Of a stretch of 64,000 bases of DNA, positions 1-10,655 are shown piece after piece; positions within the stretch are counted from its first letter, which is position 1, and every line of letters begins with the position of its first letter. This stretch comes from Lactuca virosa. Lineage: Eukaryota > Streptophyta > Magnoliopsida > Asterales > Asteraceae. The stretch lies in NCBI GenBank assembly GCA_928212115.1, contig CAKMRJ010003334.1:98496851-98560850 (forward strand), written 5' to 3'. Under the pieces are notes generated by a model. The model was not told the DNA's origin. It made no database searches and saw only the letters and a list, made by a program, of their open reading frames with translations. The position numbers and the translations under genes are program-made.

Positions 1-1300
1 GATGTGTTGATTATGAATATATTGCATGTTTAAATACACACTTATATTGTATGAATTACATACTTTACTTAATGTATAAATGACATTGCAGGTTTATGCG
101 TAAAGGGTTTGGGTAGTTCATGATCTTTTCCTAGAACCTTATCCGGATCATTGAGGGTGCCTACTAGGTTGAAAGAGTACCTATAGGAAGAGCTATAGCC
201 ACAACGGTTGTTAGTTGCCGGTCTTTCTAGATGACCGTGTGACACATGGTTTGCGGGCACTTCAGTGTTCGTGGGCTGGAGTGATGTTGGTCCCTCGTTC
301 GCGGCCAACGCAAACATCACGTGGGAATCGGGAGGTGTATCGGTGGAATTGGCACCGTTTGTACCAATCCTGAACGACACTGCGGGGTACTTGTACTTTG
401 CAAAGTCGGAGTAGCGAAAGTGGAGTCACGGGGTTGGTGTTTCGGGTGGAAGTCATGAGCCACTTAGAGCATTCGGCTGGCCGTGCACACAAGTAGTGAA
501 CGGGGTGTTTCTCTTGGGTTAGGTAGCACTAAGAGACACTTTTCTATCAATCGGTTGGATAGATATAATAAAAGGTTGAACATGTAACAAACAGTTGGTT
601 GCGTATTAAAAGGTTGAATATATAACAAAGGTTGATTATTAATAAAAGGTTAAACATGTAACAAAAGGTTGGTTGCATATTAAAAGGTTGAATATATAAC
701 AAAGGTTGCTTATTAATAAAAGGTTGAACAATTAAAGGTTGCTTAAATATGAAATGTGATTATTTATATGTTATGCGGTTGCTTATGTGGTATTTGGTTG
801 ATCATATATGTTATGTGGTAGAATTGTGATTAAACATATATGCATGTATGTGGTTGAATAATTATGATATGCGGTTGTTTTCTAAGTGATATTTGTCTAT
901 CATTTTTATGCTTCATCGTAAAATGAATGATTGACCCATTTGGGGTTTGTATGTTTTATATGCAACTTTATGAACTCACTCAGCAGGGGCTGACACTTGT
1001 ATCGTTTCTCTTTTGTGCCTTATGATTGGTACAGGCAGTTTAGAAGATTGACCTTGGTGAGAGGGGTTCTTATGGGTAGTAGTCTTATAGTAACGATACC
1101 ACTCTTGGACACGCTTTGATTATTTACTTTAAAGTACTTTTGTTTACGTTTTAAATGGTTTGGAATTTCGTTTGAGTTTTCGGAGTAACGTTGTGGTTTT
1201 GAAAATGTTTTGGAATTAAAACTAAGTCTTCCACTAACGTATTCTGTTAAATAAATGTTTTAAAAAGAAAAAAAAATATGGTGAAAATCACGACGTTACA
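1..1300 (+). mobile_element. 3' part of a gypsy-type LTR (truncated by window edge)
   Basis: No coding capacity is visible. The stretch ends in ACGTTACA at 1300, like the GTTACA ends of the two solo LTRs in this window. It also carries AACTCACTCAGC at about 972, matching AACTCACTAAGC near the 3' end of the solo LTR at 30881-33281, with a similar spacing to the end. This layout implies plus orientation. The 5' end and its target-site duplication lie outside the window. It abuts decayed copia pol sequence, so it probably inserted into that element. The minus-strand ORFs here have no recognisable domain and I read them as chance. Confidence 0.6.
594..740. repeat. 75-bp tandem duplication in LTR
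   Basis: Two adjacent copies of a roughly 75-base unit start at 594 and 669 with TTGGTTGC and are built from AAAAGGTTGAA-type submotifs. They differ at a few positions, so this is an old local duplication inside the LTR. Confidence 0.75.
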
Positions 1301-4300
1301 CTTGCAACTACAACTCACATGTCTCCGTTTGAAGAATATAAGATATTATCGTCTCATAATCACTCGTGATAATATCCATGAAGTGATTCAAATGAGCGTG
1401 GTTTGAATCCAATACTCGAATCTTATTCCAGGAGCACTCGTGAACACTGTAGCAAACTTGTGCTATGACCAAAACACACCTCTACAGACCCATTCATGAC
1501 AGTCTTGCCTCAATACCTACTTCCAAAGTATGATCGACTGTGGATGGTTTGAATAACCTAGTTATTCGAGAAGTCAAAACATGCAAAGTGAAACACAAGA
1601 ATAATATTAATCATATATGGTCCCAAAACTTTTGAGTCCCATACTGATTACTTATTATTCATTGTATAATGTTTCGAATAATCAACTTAATACTTGAATT
1701 AAAACCATAGTCTTGCCATGCTCCAAGCATGCACACTATGTTTGTCTAAACAATAGTTATGCCATGCTCCAAGAATGCACACTATGTTTGTCTATGGTCC
1801 TTACTTTGTGAAATAGATCAATTGAAAAACATTTCAATGATGCTCATTTCACAATTCCAAATCTTTATTGCAAGTGTAAGAATTCCAAATTCTTGTTACT
1901 GCTAAATAATCATGTAAATGCAGCCTTTGTAATGTCATGGTACCAAAAGTCACAGAGACTTGATCAATGATATTACAAAATATTCCTTTGGAGATTGTTA
2001 CAGGACAATTCCATGGAAATGAAGTCTCAAATTAAAAGTACATTCCCTTGAACATCTTTTTTGCATAAAAGTTTCCAACTTTCTCATCTATTCTTCAACT
2101 CTCAATATGGAAACATTCCATATTTGCCATATGAAAATTCATTATTAATAGACTCATGTCTATTCATAATAATGTAAATATGGTCCTTCCATTACTATAC
2201 TTCCAACTGTCCTTAAGCAGCCAATCTTTGGCGAACCTTAGATTGTCCTTAACAGTTGTTTAACCACTTTAGTCAAATCCGGTCCTATTCCTTTTTCCCT
2301 CTTAATGCCCTAGGCATTTGGAAAATTAGGACACGAGAATATTATAGCATATGCAATCGATCCTATACCCGAAGCATATGGGACACGATTCATAATGTCT
2401 AACATAAAGATACGATATTTAATCAGTCTTTTGCTATAAATTTTTATAATTGCCATGTTCTCACAATTCGAATTATGAAAAGGGATGTCATAATCATAAT
2501 CAAATTTTGAGAACGCAATTAACATTTCCATATATAGAATTTCCTTATGTTGAACCATTCCAACATAACATTCATATATATTTGACTAAATTTGATTAAA
2601 AACCAATCTAAGCTTTTAGATTTGAAATGAAGTATAAATTTCCTCTCCCTTAATTATAGCAAAACAACTTTTCAAACCCTGCAACTTGCGAATTGAAACA
2701 TTTGTTTTCTATAATTAACATTGCTAACTTGCAACACTTTCCATAATAATTACGCTCCCACTAGCATTATAATTATTATCTTACCAGCATAACACTTATG
2801 CTCCCACTAGCTTTGACATGTACCCAGAAATCAGCTGGACTTCTAGAAATCAATATTTATTGACTTTCTTACCAAAGTTCATATTTCTGATACGAGATGC
2901 TTCGATAAGAATTTATATAGGCTTCTCAAAATCATACACCTTTCCTTAGACAGCTCACATGTGTGTCTAAACAATTTTAGAACTTACAACCATAAGTCTG
3001 AAATGTTTAGACCTTTGCCATTTCTCACAATTCGAATTATGAAAAGGGATGCTGTAATCATAATCGAATTTGAGAATGTAAATATCACAATTCTATCTCC
3101 TTAAAATCTACTTAGTGAAAGCATTTCCTCACCATCATTTTCATGAATCGGAGAGAAACCTTATGACACTTAGATTTTATGGTGTATGTATTCCTATCCA
3201 TGTAAATTTGTCAAAACCATAATCACAAGACTAGGTTAGTGACAAATCCAAAACTCATATGGACTGAACTTGTTCATTCTTAGTTTCTTGCCACCTGGCA
3301 GCACAAGGGCCTACCATTGCTTCCAGGTTGTTATGCAACCAATTGAGAACTCTCAGAACTCATATGCATAGTCAACTTTAACTGGAATGGGCATATAAAC
3401 AAGAATATGTCAACACGATAGGTCACAAACCTCAAGTCGTGTGCTAGTGTTTGACAATAGGTTTATTCTTGATTAGTTCTTGAAACTTGTCAAGATCTTT
3501 AAGACTCCCACTGAACTCTTGACATATATGATTCACTTTGTCAAGGAACATTACTTGACAAAACAATATTCAAGAGTTAGTGCAGATTCTAATCAAGACA
3601 CACACTTCACACAATTGGCCTTAGTTGGTCTTTGTTTTATCCAAAACATCACAACTTACCAATTTCAAATGTACAAGAGTAGAAAACTTTTACTCTACAT
3701 TTGATAAGTGTTTTAAACCTTTCTTAAGATTATGTCACTCAGAGTTACAATCTTGGAGTATTACTCTAAGACTTGTTTTGGGAACGAAGCATGACTCGTC
3801 TTCTTGATTTAACCATTTCAACATATCACGATTCCTCTTCTTAGCCATACAAATGGACTAAGATATCCTTAGAGGATCAATTGTGACATGGTTTTTCCAT
3901 AAACATTAAGATGATCATAAAACATGATACTAAAGTACTCTCCCATCTTTTCAGATTGGAGACACGTTTATCTTTCTGCCTAATTTGATTCTTCTCAATC
4001 GTTCTGCCATACATTGAACCTTTTCCAATGTTTCAGAATTATACTTAAACTTGTAAGCATAACCATGTTTACTAAACTTTAGTAAATCATGACGAATAGT
4101 CTTATTGATCTTTGTGGTGGATCTTGACCAGCACACACCCAGTGTACCCGATCTCCTAGTCCTTCACTTGACTCACATATACATGTGAACAAGGAATTAG
4201 TCTTAATTTGCCAAAGATGAAAATTCTCATTCATCATACAATACAACTTGCATGATTCCAAGTTTCTGTCCAACTGAAACTTGGGTGATGAGAATCTTTC

Positions 4301-4670
4301 CTTATTTGGTAAATTATGACACTACCACAAACGAAAGAATCAAATCTATTTTCCAATATTCCTATCAACGGAAACATACAAACAACAATTTTCATAAATG
4401 CCATTGTAAGGATACTTAAAATAAAATCAAGGTTTTTTTTCTTTTTATTTAAAATTGCGGAAAAACTTATCCTTACAATGCAAATACATATGAAAACTTT
4501 GTTGTTATCTATTCCTAAGCAATATATCATAACTGTTAAGCAGCAGCTCAAAATCCTGATCATCGGACCATGCGATCGAAATCCATTTTCTTCACGATCA
4601 GAATCAGCTTACTCTTCTTTTAAGCTTCCTTTGATTCTCCAAAACATCAAAATGTAATTTCATTACATCA
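1301..4670 (-). pseudogene. Copia pol remnant (integrase, RT, RNase H)
   Basis: Six-frame reading of the minus strand shows pieces of copia pol in the right order, broken by many stops. A GAG-pre-integrase-like piece lies near 4600. An integrase-like piece with a DHL..SQL pattern lies near 3850-3950, where a GGEY-like site reads MGEY. RT start is suggested by a YMDRN..TIK stretch near 3200. The clearest piece is at 2310-2450, residues YSKRLI followed by VPYASGIGSIAYA, the conserved RT/RNase H boundary of Tnt1-like elements. Below about 2250 only weak RNase H-like similarity remains. This is an old, non-functional copy. Confidence 0.75.
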
Positions 4671-4674
4671 TGTA

Positions 4675-5367
4675 TTAAGAATAGGAACTTAATAGAGTTA
4701 GATAATGGAGTTTACCTGAAGTAGAGTCAAACTTTTTGAATCTACCTTTTCTCAGATCTTTCAGGTAGTTAGGGAAGCTTCGCAACCAATGCCCCTTCTC
4801 TTGGCAATAGAAACATATAGACTCTTTGGGAATGGTACACGGGACAATCTCAGACTTAGCATTTCTCTTTCCCTTGGAAAGAGAAATCTTTTCTGGACTT
4901 CCAATGCTTCCATTGTCAATGTCCATGGAAGTTTGGGGAGTAGATCTTCCAATCAAATTTGCTTTTCCAGTGCACCAAATCATTGTTGATTCAGCAGCAA
5001 CAAGCAAATAGGTAGGATCAACAAGGGTCATGTCGTGGTCTGTCACATAGTAGTCCTTAATGAACTCACTATCTGACTCAGGAAGTGATTGAAGAACCCA
5101 GTCAACCGCCAACTTCCTCGAGACAACGACACCCAATACTCTCAGCTTGTCAATATGTGACTTCATCTCCAAGACGTGAGTACACACAGACTTTCCTTCC
5201 TGCCAATAGGGATTTGAGTGACCTAGAACTTGTGGGTTAGGGAGAATTATTGGAGGAGGTGAAGGAAATGAAGTATGACTTCCACAATTCAACCGCGGGA
5301 CATCATCTTCAAGAGGAAAGCTTGTTCCAAAGGATTTGGGAAGACCACAGTTGTCTGAACTAGACAT
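4675..5367 (-). CDS. Copia gag protein, rearranged
   Basis: A 230-residue ORF, probably a retrotransposon nucleocapsid precursor. Residues about 58-130 match the second half of the UBN2/gag_polypeptide family (EGKSV.THV..MKSHIDKL, then a LPES motif). The first half of that domain is missing and replaced by a proline/serine-rich segment, so an internal deletion is likely. Near residue 185 is a CCHC zinc knuckle, CFYCQEKGHWLRSF. The fourth ligand position, normally Cys, reads Phe, so the knuckle should not bind zinc normally. A basic tail DLRKGRFKKFDSTS follows, as in related gags just before protease. The reading frame is open, but the element is decayed. Confidence 0.8.
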   Translation of the reverse strand: MSSSDNCGLPKSFGTSFPLEDDVPRLNCGSHTSFPSPPPIILPNPQVLGHSNPYWQEGKSVCTHVLEMKSHIDKLRVLGVVVSRKLAVDWVLQSLPESDSEFIKDYYVTDHDMTLVDPTYLLVAAESTMIWCTGKANLIGRSTPQTSMDIDNGSIGSPEKISLSKGKRNAKSEIVPCTIPKESICFYCQEKGHWLRSFPNYLKDLRKGRFKKFDSTSGKLHYLTLLSSYS

Positions 5368-6969
5368 CTAAAAATGGGAGAAATTCAAGTTTAGTTGATT
5401 TAAGTCCTTAATATAACACTCAAATGAAATATTAAGGCTAGGACCCAACACAATATTTTACAATTTGGAAGAGGGATGCCGTAATCCAAACTGAAAAAAT
5501 ATTTGAAGGTAGGTAAATGACGATTTACCAATTTCCACCACGAAAAACGAAAAAGAGTTTTAGGTTTTAAGTGAATTTAAACTCCTAGATCCTTTGAGAT
5601 TCATTGAACAATTCAATGGCATGTTTAAATCTCGAGTGTGCCCTTCAAGTTTGTGACTGTGATACCGAGGATCACAAACAAGGTGTGAATAACCATGCAA
5701 ATTAGCTTGATGCACCCAATGTTACAACCACTTAATCAATGTCCCGGTTAACCACACACGCTCCATTGATCTATGATTAACATCAAGCTACCCTTTGCCA
5801 CGCATTGTCAGTCCCAGATTAGTGTGTCGGTTAACCACACACGCTCCACTAACGGCTTAACAAGGTGCAAAGTGCAATTTCATGGGTTAGCACTAAATTC
5901 ACATTTTCCTAAGGTAACTAAGATTGGGATTTTTAATAAAAGATTAGTTACTTTATATTTATCATTATACTTTTAATGAAGGGAAAATTTAAACGTCCTG
6001 TCAAACCCGTTCGGCTAACGACCCTCCACCAGTCAAGGAAGCGGTGGGTGAGAGTGGACACCCATTAAACTGTCATTTTATAGGCAGTAACCTTATTCCC
6101 CCCCCCCCCCTTATAGACCGGCTTCATGAATGATGCCTACTAACGGTAAGACTGACTTTGTTCTTATACATATATATAAATATTAAACCTATAATATTAT
6201 AATAGTATAAGGGTAGAATTTTAAACTTTAAAATTCTAGGGTTTGGAACTAAAGTATACATGATGGGTAACTTTACAAATTCCAAAACTTGAGGGCAAGT
6301 TTTAAACAATTCAAAAAACTTTTGGAATCCATAACATGTGAGTTTAATATAGCTTTAATGGAGAGACTCTTGAGAATCCATAACTTGAGGACAAGTTATG
6401 GAGTTCATAAAACTATTTATGGGAAAAGACTCATCAAGTTTATAACCTATGGCTTTAATAACTTTTTAAAGGAAAAACTTTTGGTTCCCCATAACTTGAG
6501 GACAAGTTATGGAATCCATTAAAGGCCATTTAAATCACCAAATAAACTAACAAACATATCTAGCAATATTCATGATCTAGATTAAACTCATATGAACAAG
6601 ACAATTCAAATCAAACAATTTTCATGTAATTAGCCTAACCATTAAACTAATACAAAACATGAAACTTTGACAATTATCTTTTGAATTGGATTAGCATGAT
6701 CAATACCACATCAAAAACAAGTTTATAAGTTCAAAAACAACTTAGGGTAATGATCCTAGACCAATTCCAGCCTTAAAACTCGAAAATATGCTGTCAGGGG
6801 CTCCAACTCGTCGAGTGCATGAACAAACTCGATGAGTTGGATGAGTTTGTGAGTGGACTCGACGAGTCTATCAGTGGATTCGGCGAGTTCACTGTCCAGA
6901 ATGCACAAAAACGAGTTTTTTCAGCCTTTTCAAGCAAGTAGCATCAAGTATAATTGAAAACAACCCTAG
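5368..6969 (-). other. Copia leader (5' untranslated internal region)
   Basis: Non-coding leader between PBS and gag. It shares blocks, inverted in orientation, with the leader of the plus-strand copia at 58235-59544: the GGTTAACCACACACGCTCCA repeats (about 5750 and 5833), the GACCCTCCACC...AAGCGGTGGGTGAGAGTGGACA block (6018-6060) and a TAGGTAAATGACGATTTACCAAT block (5511-5535). It also carries a C10 tract near 6100, three CTTGAGGACAAGTTATG-like repeats (6290-6515) and ACTCGNCGAGT-type palindromes at about 6805-6895. Confidence 0.7.
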
Positions 6970-6981
6970 GCTCTGATACCA
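6970..6981 (-). promoter_or_regulatory. Primer binding site (initiator Met-tRNA)
   Basis: The minus strand reads TGGTATCAGAGC, the standard plant copia primer binding site complementary to the 3' end of initiator methionine tRNA. It lies one base downstream of the LTR end (...CCAACA). Confidence 0.93.
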
Positions 6982-6982
6982 C

Positions 6983-7649
6983 TGTTGGGTTTTGAGCATT
7001 TTAACACTCCTATGGTGTACATGCAACCCTATATACCTTGGATCTATGTTTTCTCTATTATACATGCAAATATCAACTTTTCCAAGGTATCATCCTAACT
7101 AGCATATTATGGAGTATATACAACATGAAATATAGTTGAATGACATACCTTTTGTTGTAGCTTGATTCCTTCGACCTTAAAGAGCTTAGTGTCCCAATTG
7201 TTGCACCTCAAATGGTTCACACAACACCGCCAACAATTGGAATAACTTGAGAGAAGATCATTTACACTCAAAATCGGCTAGCCCTCATATCACTAGTCAC
7301 TCCTTAGTCCCAATTTCATGAGCTATGAGGCTTCTTATATAGGGTTTTCAAGGGTGAGGAGGCTGGTTAAACAAGGAAAAAAGAGGCTAACTTATGGCTT
7401 ATATAGGGTACAAACCCGAAAATAAGGTTTTTTTCCTCCTCGTACGCCCAACGTACGAGGCCTCAGACCCGCATCCATCCTCCATTAGTACGCTAAGCGT
7501 ACACATGAGATACACCCCGCGCACCAGCTTCTCAGCTAGTACGCTAAGCGTACCTTATGGTACTCCCCGCGTACTACTTACAAGGGCCAAATTGCAATTC
7601 TTCCAATTCCGAAGGGAAAAAAAGAAATATCTCTATTCCAAGCGTTACA
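6983..7649 (-). repeat. 5' LTR of the copia element
   Basis: 667-bp LTR with TG...CA ends: the minus strand starts TGTAACGCTTGG at 7649 and ends AACCCAACA at 6983, next to the PBS. A TATA box (CCCTATATAAG on the minus strand, about 7337-7345) sits centrally. Upstream of it, at 7441-7575, are several GTACGC..GCGTAC palindromes. The LTR ends nine bases from the stop of the neighbouring coiled-coil ORF. Confidence 0.85.
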
Positions 7650-7656
7650 CTCTATT

Positions 7657-8004
7657 TCAAACAACATCTGTTTGACGGTCCCTTTCTGCACGCAGGTTAT
7701 TGATCTCCTTATTTGCATTTTTAATCCACTTCTTAGCTTGTTTCACTTCTTTCATCGCTTCAGCAACCCATTTTTCTTTTTCATTTTCTTGTTCTGCTAG
7801 ATTGTCTGCACGTTGATTTAGTGTGCGACTTCTTTCAGAGTCCCTTTCGTTTGCTTCTTCAGCAACCTTCATAGCTTGGAAAACGTCATCATGCATTTTA
7901 TCCGGGAGTGGGAAATATGGGCCTTCCGGAAACGGGTTATTATCTGAACAAACATAACAATTTTCTTCTTCACAATTCCAAACACCATCGTGAGATGAAA
8001 TCAT
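7657..8004 (-). CDS. Small coiled-coil protein beside MULE remnant
   Basis: An open 115-codon frame starting MISSHDGVW. Residues 1-35 hold two CxxC-like cysteines (EENCYVC) and a proline-rich stretch. Residues about 45-112 are highly charged and read as a long alpha-helical coiled coil (NERDSER, AEQENEKEKW, MKEVKQAKKWIKNANKEI). I recognise no family. It lies on the same strand as the MULE transposase remnant to its right. It may be a second gene of that element or a captured host fragment. An LTR begins immediately past its stop. Whether it is transcribed cannot be judged from the sequence. Confidence 0.4.
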   Translation of the reverse strand: MISSHDGVWNCEEENCYVCSDNNPFPEGPYFPLPDKMHDDVFQAMKVAEEANERDSERSRTLNQRADNLAEQENEKEKWVAEAMKEVKQAKKWIKNANKEINNLRAERDRQTDVV

Positions 8005-8039
8005 TCCAATTTAATTTCAAACATTGAGGATTCCTGCTA

Positions 8040-8510
8040 GGTGCATTTTAAGGTCGAAAAGCAAGTGTCCGAAATAGCCATTCCGGAAAGTGGCTCCGGA
8101 TCCAGAATGGGGTTCCGGAATAAGGGTCTGAAATACTGTCAGGAATCTATGACATTTACTGTTCGGAATGACTACACATACAGTCGGGAATCTATGACTT
8201 TTACTATTGGGAAATGACTACACATATGTCAGGAATCTATGACAATTACGTACAAAATCAATGTCTGGAACAACCGTCCGAAATAATTGGTCCAGAATGT
8301 GGCTCCGGAACAATGGTCCGAAATACTGTCAGGAATTTATGATATTTACTATTCGGAATGACTACTCATATGTCAGGAATCTATGACTTTTACTGTTCGA
8401 AATGACTAGTCATATGTCAGGAATCTATTGTTCTGAAATTAGGGACCGAACTATCAATTCCGGAATGTGGCTCCAGAATGTGTTTCCAGAATAGTGTCAG
8501 GAACCATAAC
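8040..8510. repeat. CCGGAAT-rich tandem repeat region
   Basis: Two kinds of repeat are interleaved: TTCCGGAA/CTCCGGAA motifs and a roughly 52-base unit of the form GTCAGGAATCTATGAC..TTTACTNTTCGGAATGACTACNCATAT, repeated from about 8137 to 8430. There is no coding potential. Similar CCGGAAT motifs recur at 10675-10755 on the other side of the MULE remnant. Confidence 0.75.
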
Positions 8511-9187
8511 CCTAGTAAATGGAATTATATAAAGGAATACAAGCATTAAAACTCTTTACCTTGTTAAAATTTCTACTAAAAATTCATTTCTCATAATCCA
8601 GTGAAATGACATACTACAATTGTGGCTATGAGGGTATTATAAGGACATCAACGACTAGAAATAACCCTGAACGGCTTTTTACGCTTGTCCTAGAGAGCTA
8701 TGTGGGTTATCCTTTTATTATTGTTCTTTGAAGTAATATTAATTTACACAATATACGTCATGTGTTTGATCTTAAATTTTCAGGAACCACAATTTGGGTT
8801 TATTTGTTGGGTTAACAAAGCCAAAGACAATAATTCAGTGATAATCAGTAACTTATTTTGATCGAAGAAGAAAATTGAAACCCAAAATATGCACTTGAAG
8901 ATAGTGTTAATTTGTATTTGGATTTTCTTTTTTGGAATCATTATGTACAAGTTGTAAGCTTTATGTTCATCAACTAAGTTTCCTTTCTATAACGCTTATT
9001 AATTTTTTTAATATGTAATGTTTGCTTGTTTGTTAGTATTACTATGGTACTATTATGTTTTTTTTCTATCTTTGTAATATGTAACAAATATTAGGGCAAT
9101 AATAATATTTTTCATAATATACTGCAAATCAATTACAAACATAATTAATTGCAATTACATTGGCAATAAAGCTACAATCAAAGGGTC
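8511..9187. other. Non-coding MULE interior, AT-rich
   Basis: No gene is recognised. The stretch is AT-rich with short homopolymers and joins the CCGGAAT repeat block to the transposase remnant. Confidence 0.5.
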
Positions 9188-10233
9188 TTATATTTCCCAT
9201 TCTGATGGAGGGGGAAGAGGGTGCGCGGTTTGTGTCGAGTAGGCAATCTGAAACACATCAGTCTGGTAATATATATAAACTATATCAGGTAATTCATGGA
9301 CGTCCAAATGACGTGATGTCGCAATAGCATGACCGCAAGCTATACCCAAACTGCGCCATTTCCCACATGAACATGTATAACGGTTCAGATGAACAACACA
9401 AGTTTTTTTAAAATCAAAAACTCGATAAATGTCGGACGGGAGCAAAGACGGGATCTCTGACAGGATCTTTGTTGCTTGCCACCGAACAGACTTTTGCATC
9501 CTTTTATGAAGCACCATTTCAGCATACGGGGTGAGTATGGTAGTCAAACTCGCTGAAAAGTAAATATGATCAAATAAGGTTCTTGTACAAGTATTTAAAT
9601 AAATTTAATATTTCTCCTGGTATTTTACCTGCCATTAAGCTGCGTTCATCGAAAGTCCGTTGATGTAGTCACGAATTGCCTTGGTAAGCATTATTATCGG
9701 TACTTTGCATTGATTAACGATAACACAAAAAAAAAGTTGGGGAACATCAATGTTGACTACATTCCAACGGATGTTAGGGAAATATGCTCTTGCCCATTTA
9801 ACATGACCGATTTTGGCAAGCATTTCACGAGCATCAGGGTCAGATGATAGAAGTTTTCTTCAAAATCAGACACAATATGTGAGTTGAATGTCATCCAGAA
9901 CAAAGGTTGTAATGTTCTGTCAAAGACGCCTCTTGTGCGCATATACTTGAACACACTTTTAGAAGTATACCCATGATAAGAATCAGGAAATACATGCTTT
10001 ATGCAAGAACTAACAACATCGACCATATTTGTTATGAACGATACTTCCCTACCCTGTGTCAGAGCTTCTCTTAACCTCATAAGGAACCAAGTACAACAGT
10101 AGAGATTATTTTCCACAGCTAGACCAAATGCTATAGGGAGGGTCTGGTTGTTTCTGTCGATAGGAACCGCTACAAACATTGTTTTTAGGTACTCCACTCT
10201 AAGAGGGACACTACCTATGAAGATGACAGACAA
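9188..10233 (-). pseudogene. Mutator-like (MULE) transposase remnant
   Basis: Broken frames on the minus strand carry two parts of a plant MULE transposase. The upstream part (10233 to about 9830) resembles the MULE catalytic domain: VAVPIDRNNQTLPIAFG, a TWFLMRLREAL helix, then FITNMVDVVSSCIKHVFPDSYHGY. In active relatives the last segment has a catalytic Asp (ISDRH-type); here it reads ITNM, so it is probably lost. The downstream part (9547-9188) holds a SWIM zinc finger, CSCGKWRSLGIACGHAI (CxCx9CxH). The parts lie in different frames separated by non-coding sequence, so no complete transposase is made. Confidence 0.8.
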
Positions 10234-10559
10234 GAAGCAACCTATGAATGCGTGGACCTGTATTTTTTGGGGAACAAAAATGAATTAATTTAGATGTAGA
10301 AACATTATATATTTTAAAGAAACAATAGAAAAGTGCAAAAAAACAAATATACCACTCATCCAATAGCCACGAAACAAGCTTCAAAACGATTCATCAAATC
10401 AGTTTTGATGTGAGTGTAAGTATGCGTGTTAGTTCGCCTAAGGTTGTGAACTTAAACAGACAGGTTGTTAAAGCTTTCTTCGTGCTGACTCTTTGAGAAA
10501 CTCATTTTGAAGCAGCTTTATAAGAGATATGTAAGGTTCTAAGCGCGCGCGCACACACA

Positions 10560-10655
<96 letters not shown>

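Larger units (their letters stand above)
1301..7649 (-). mobile_element. Degenerate Ty1/copia retrotransposon
   Basis: Reading the minus strand from 7649 the order is LTR (7649-6983), primer binding site complementary to initiator Met-tRNA (6981-6970), a leader of about 1.6 kb, a gag ORF (5367-4675), then pol remnants down to about 1301. The pol order (integrase, reverse transcriptase, RNase H) is that of Ty1/copia. The downstream LTR is not seen; a gypsy-type LTR ends at 1300 where it would be expected. The element cannot be autonomous because pol is full of stops and frameshifts. Confidence 0.85.
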
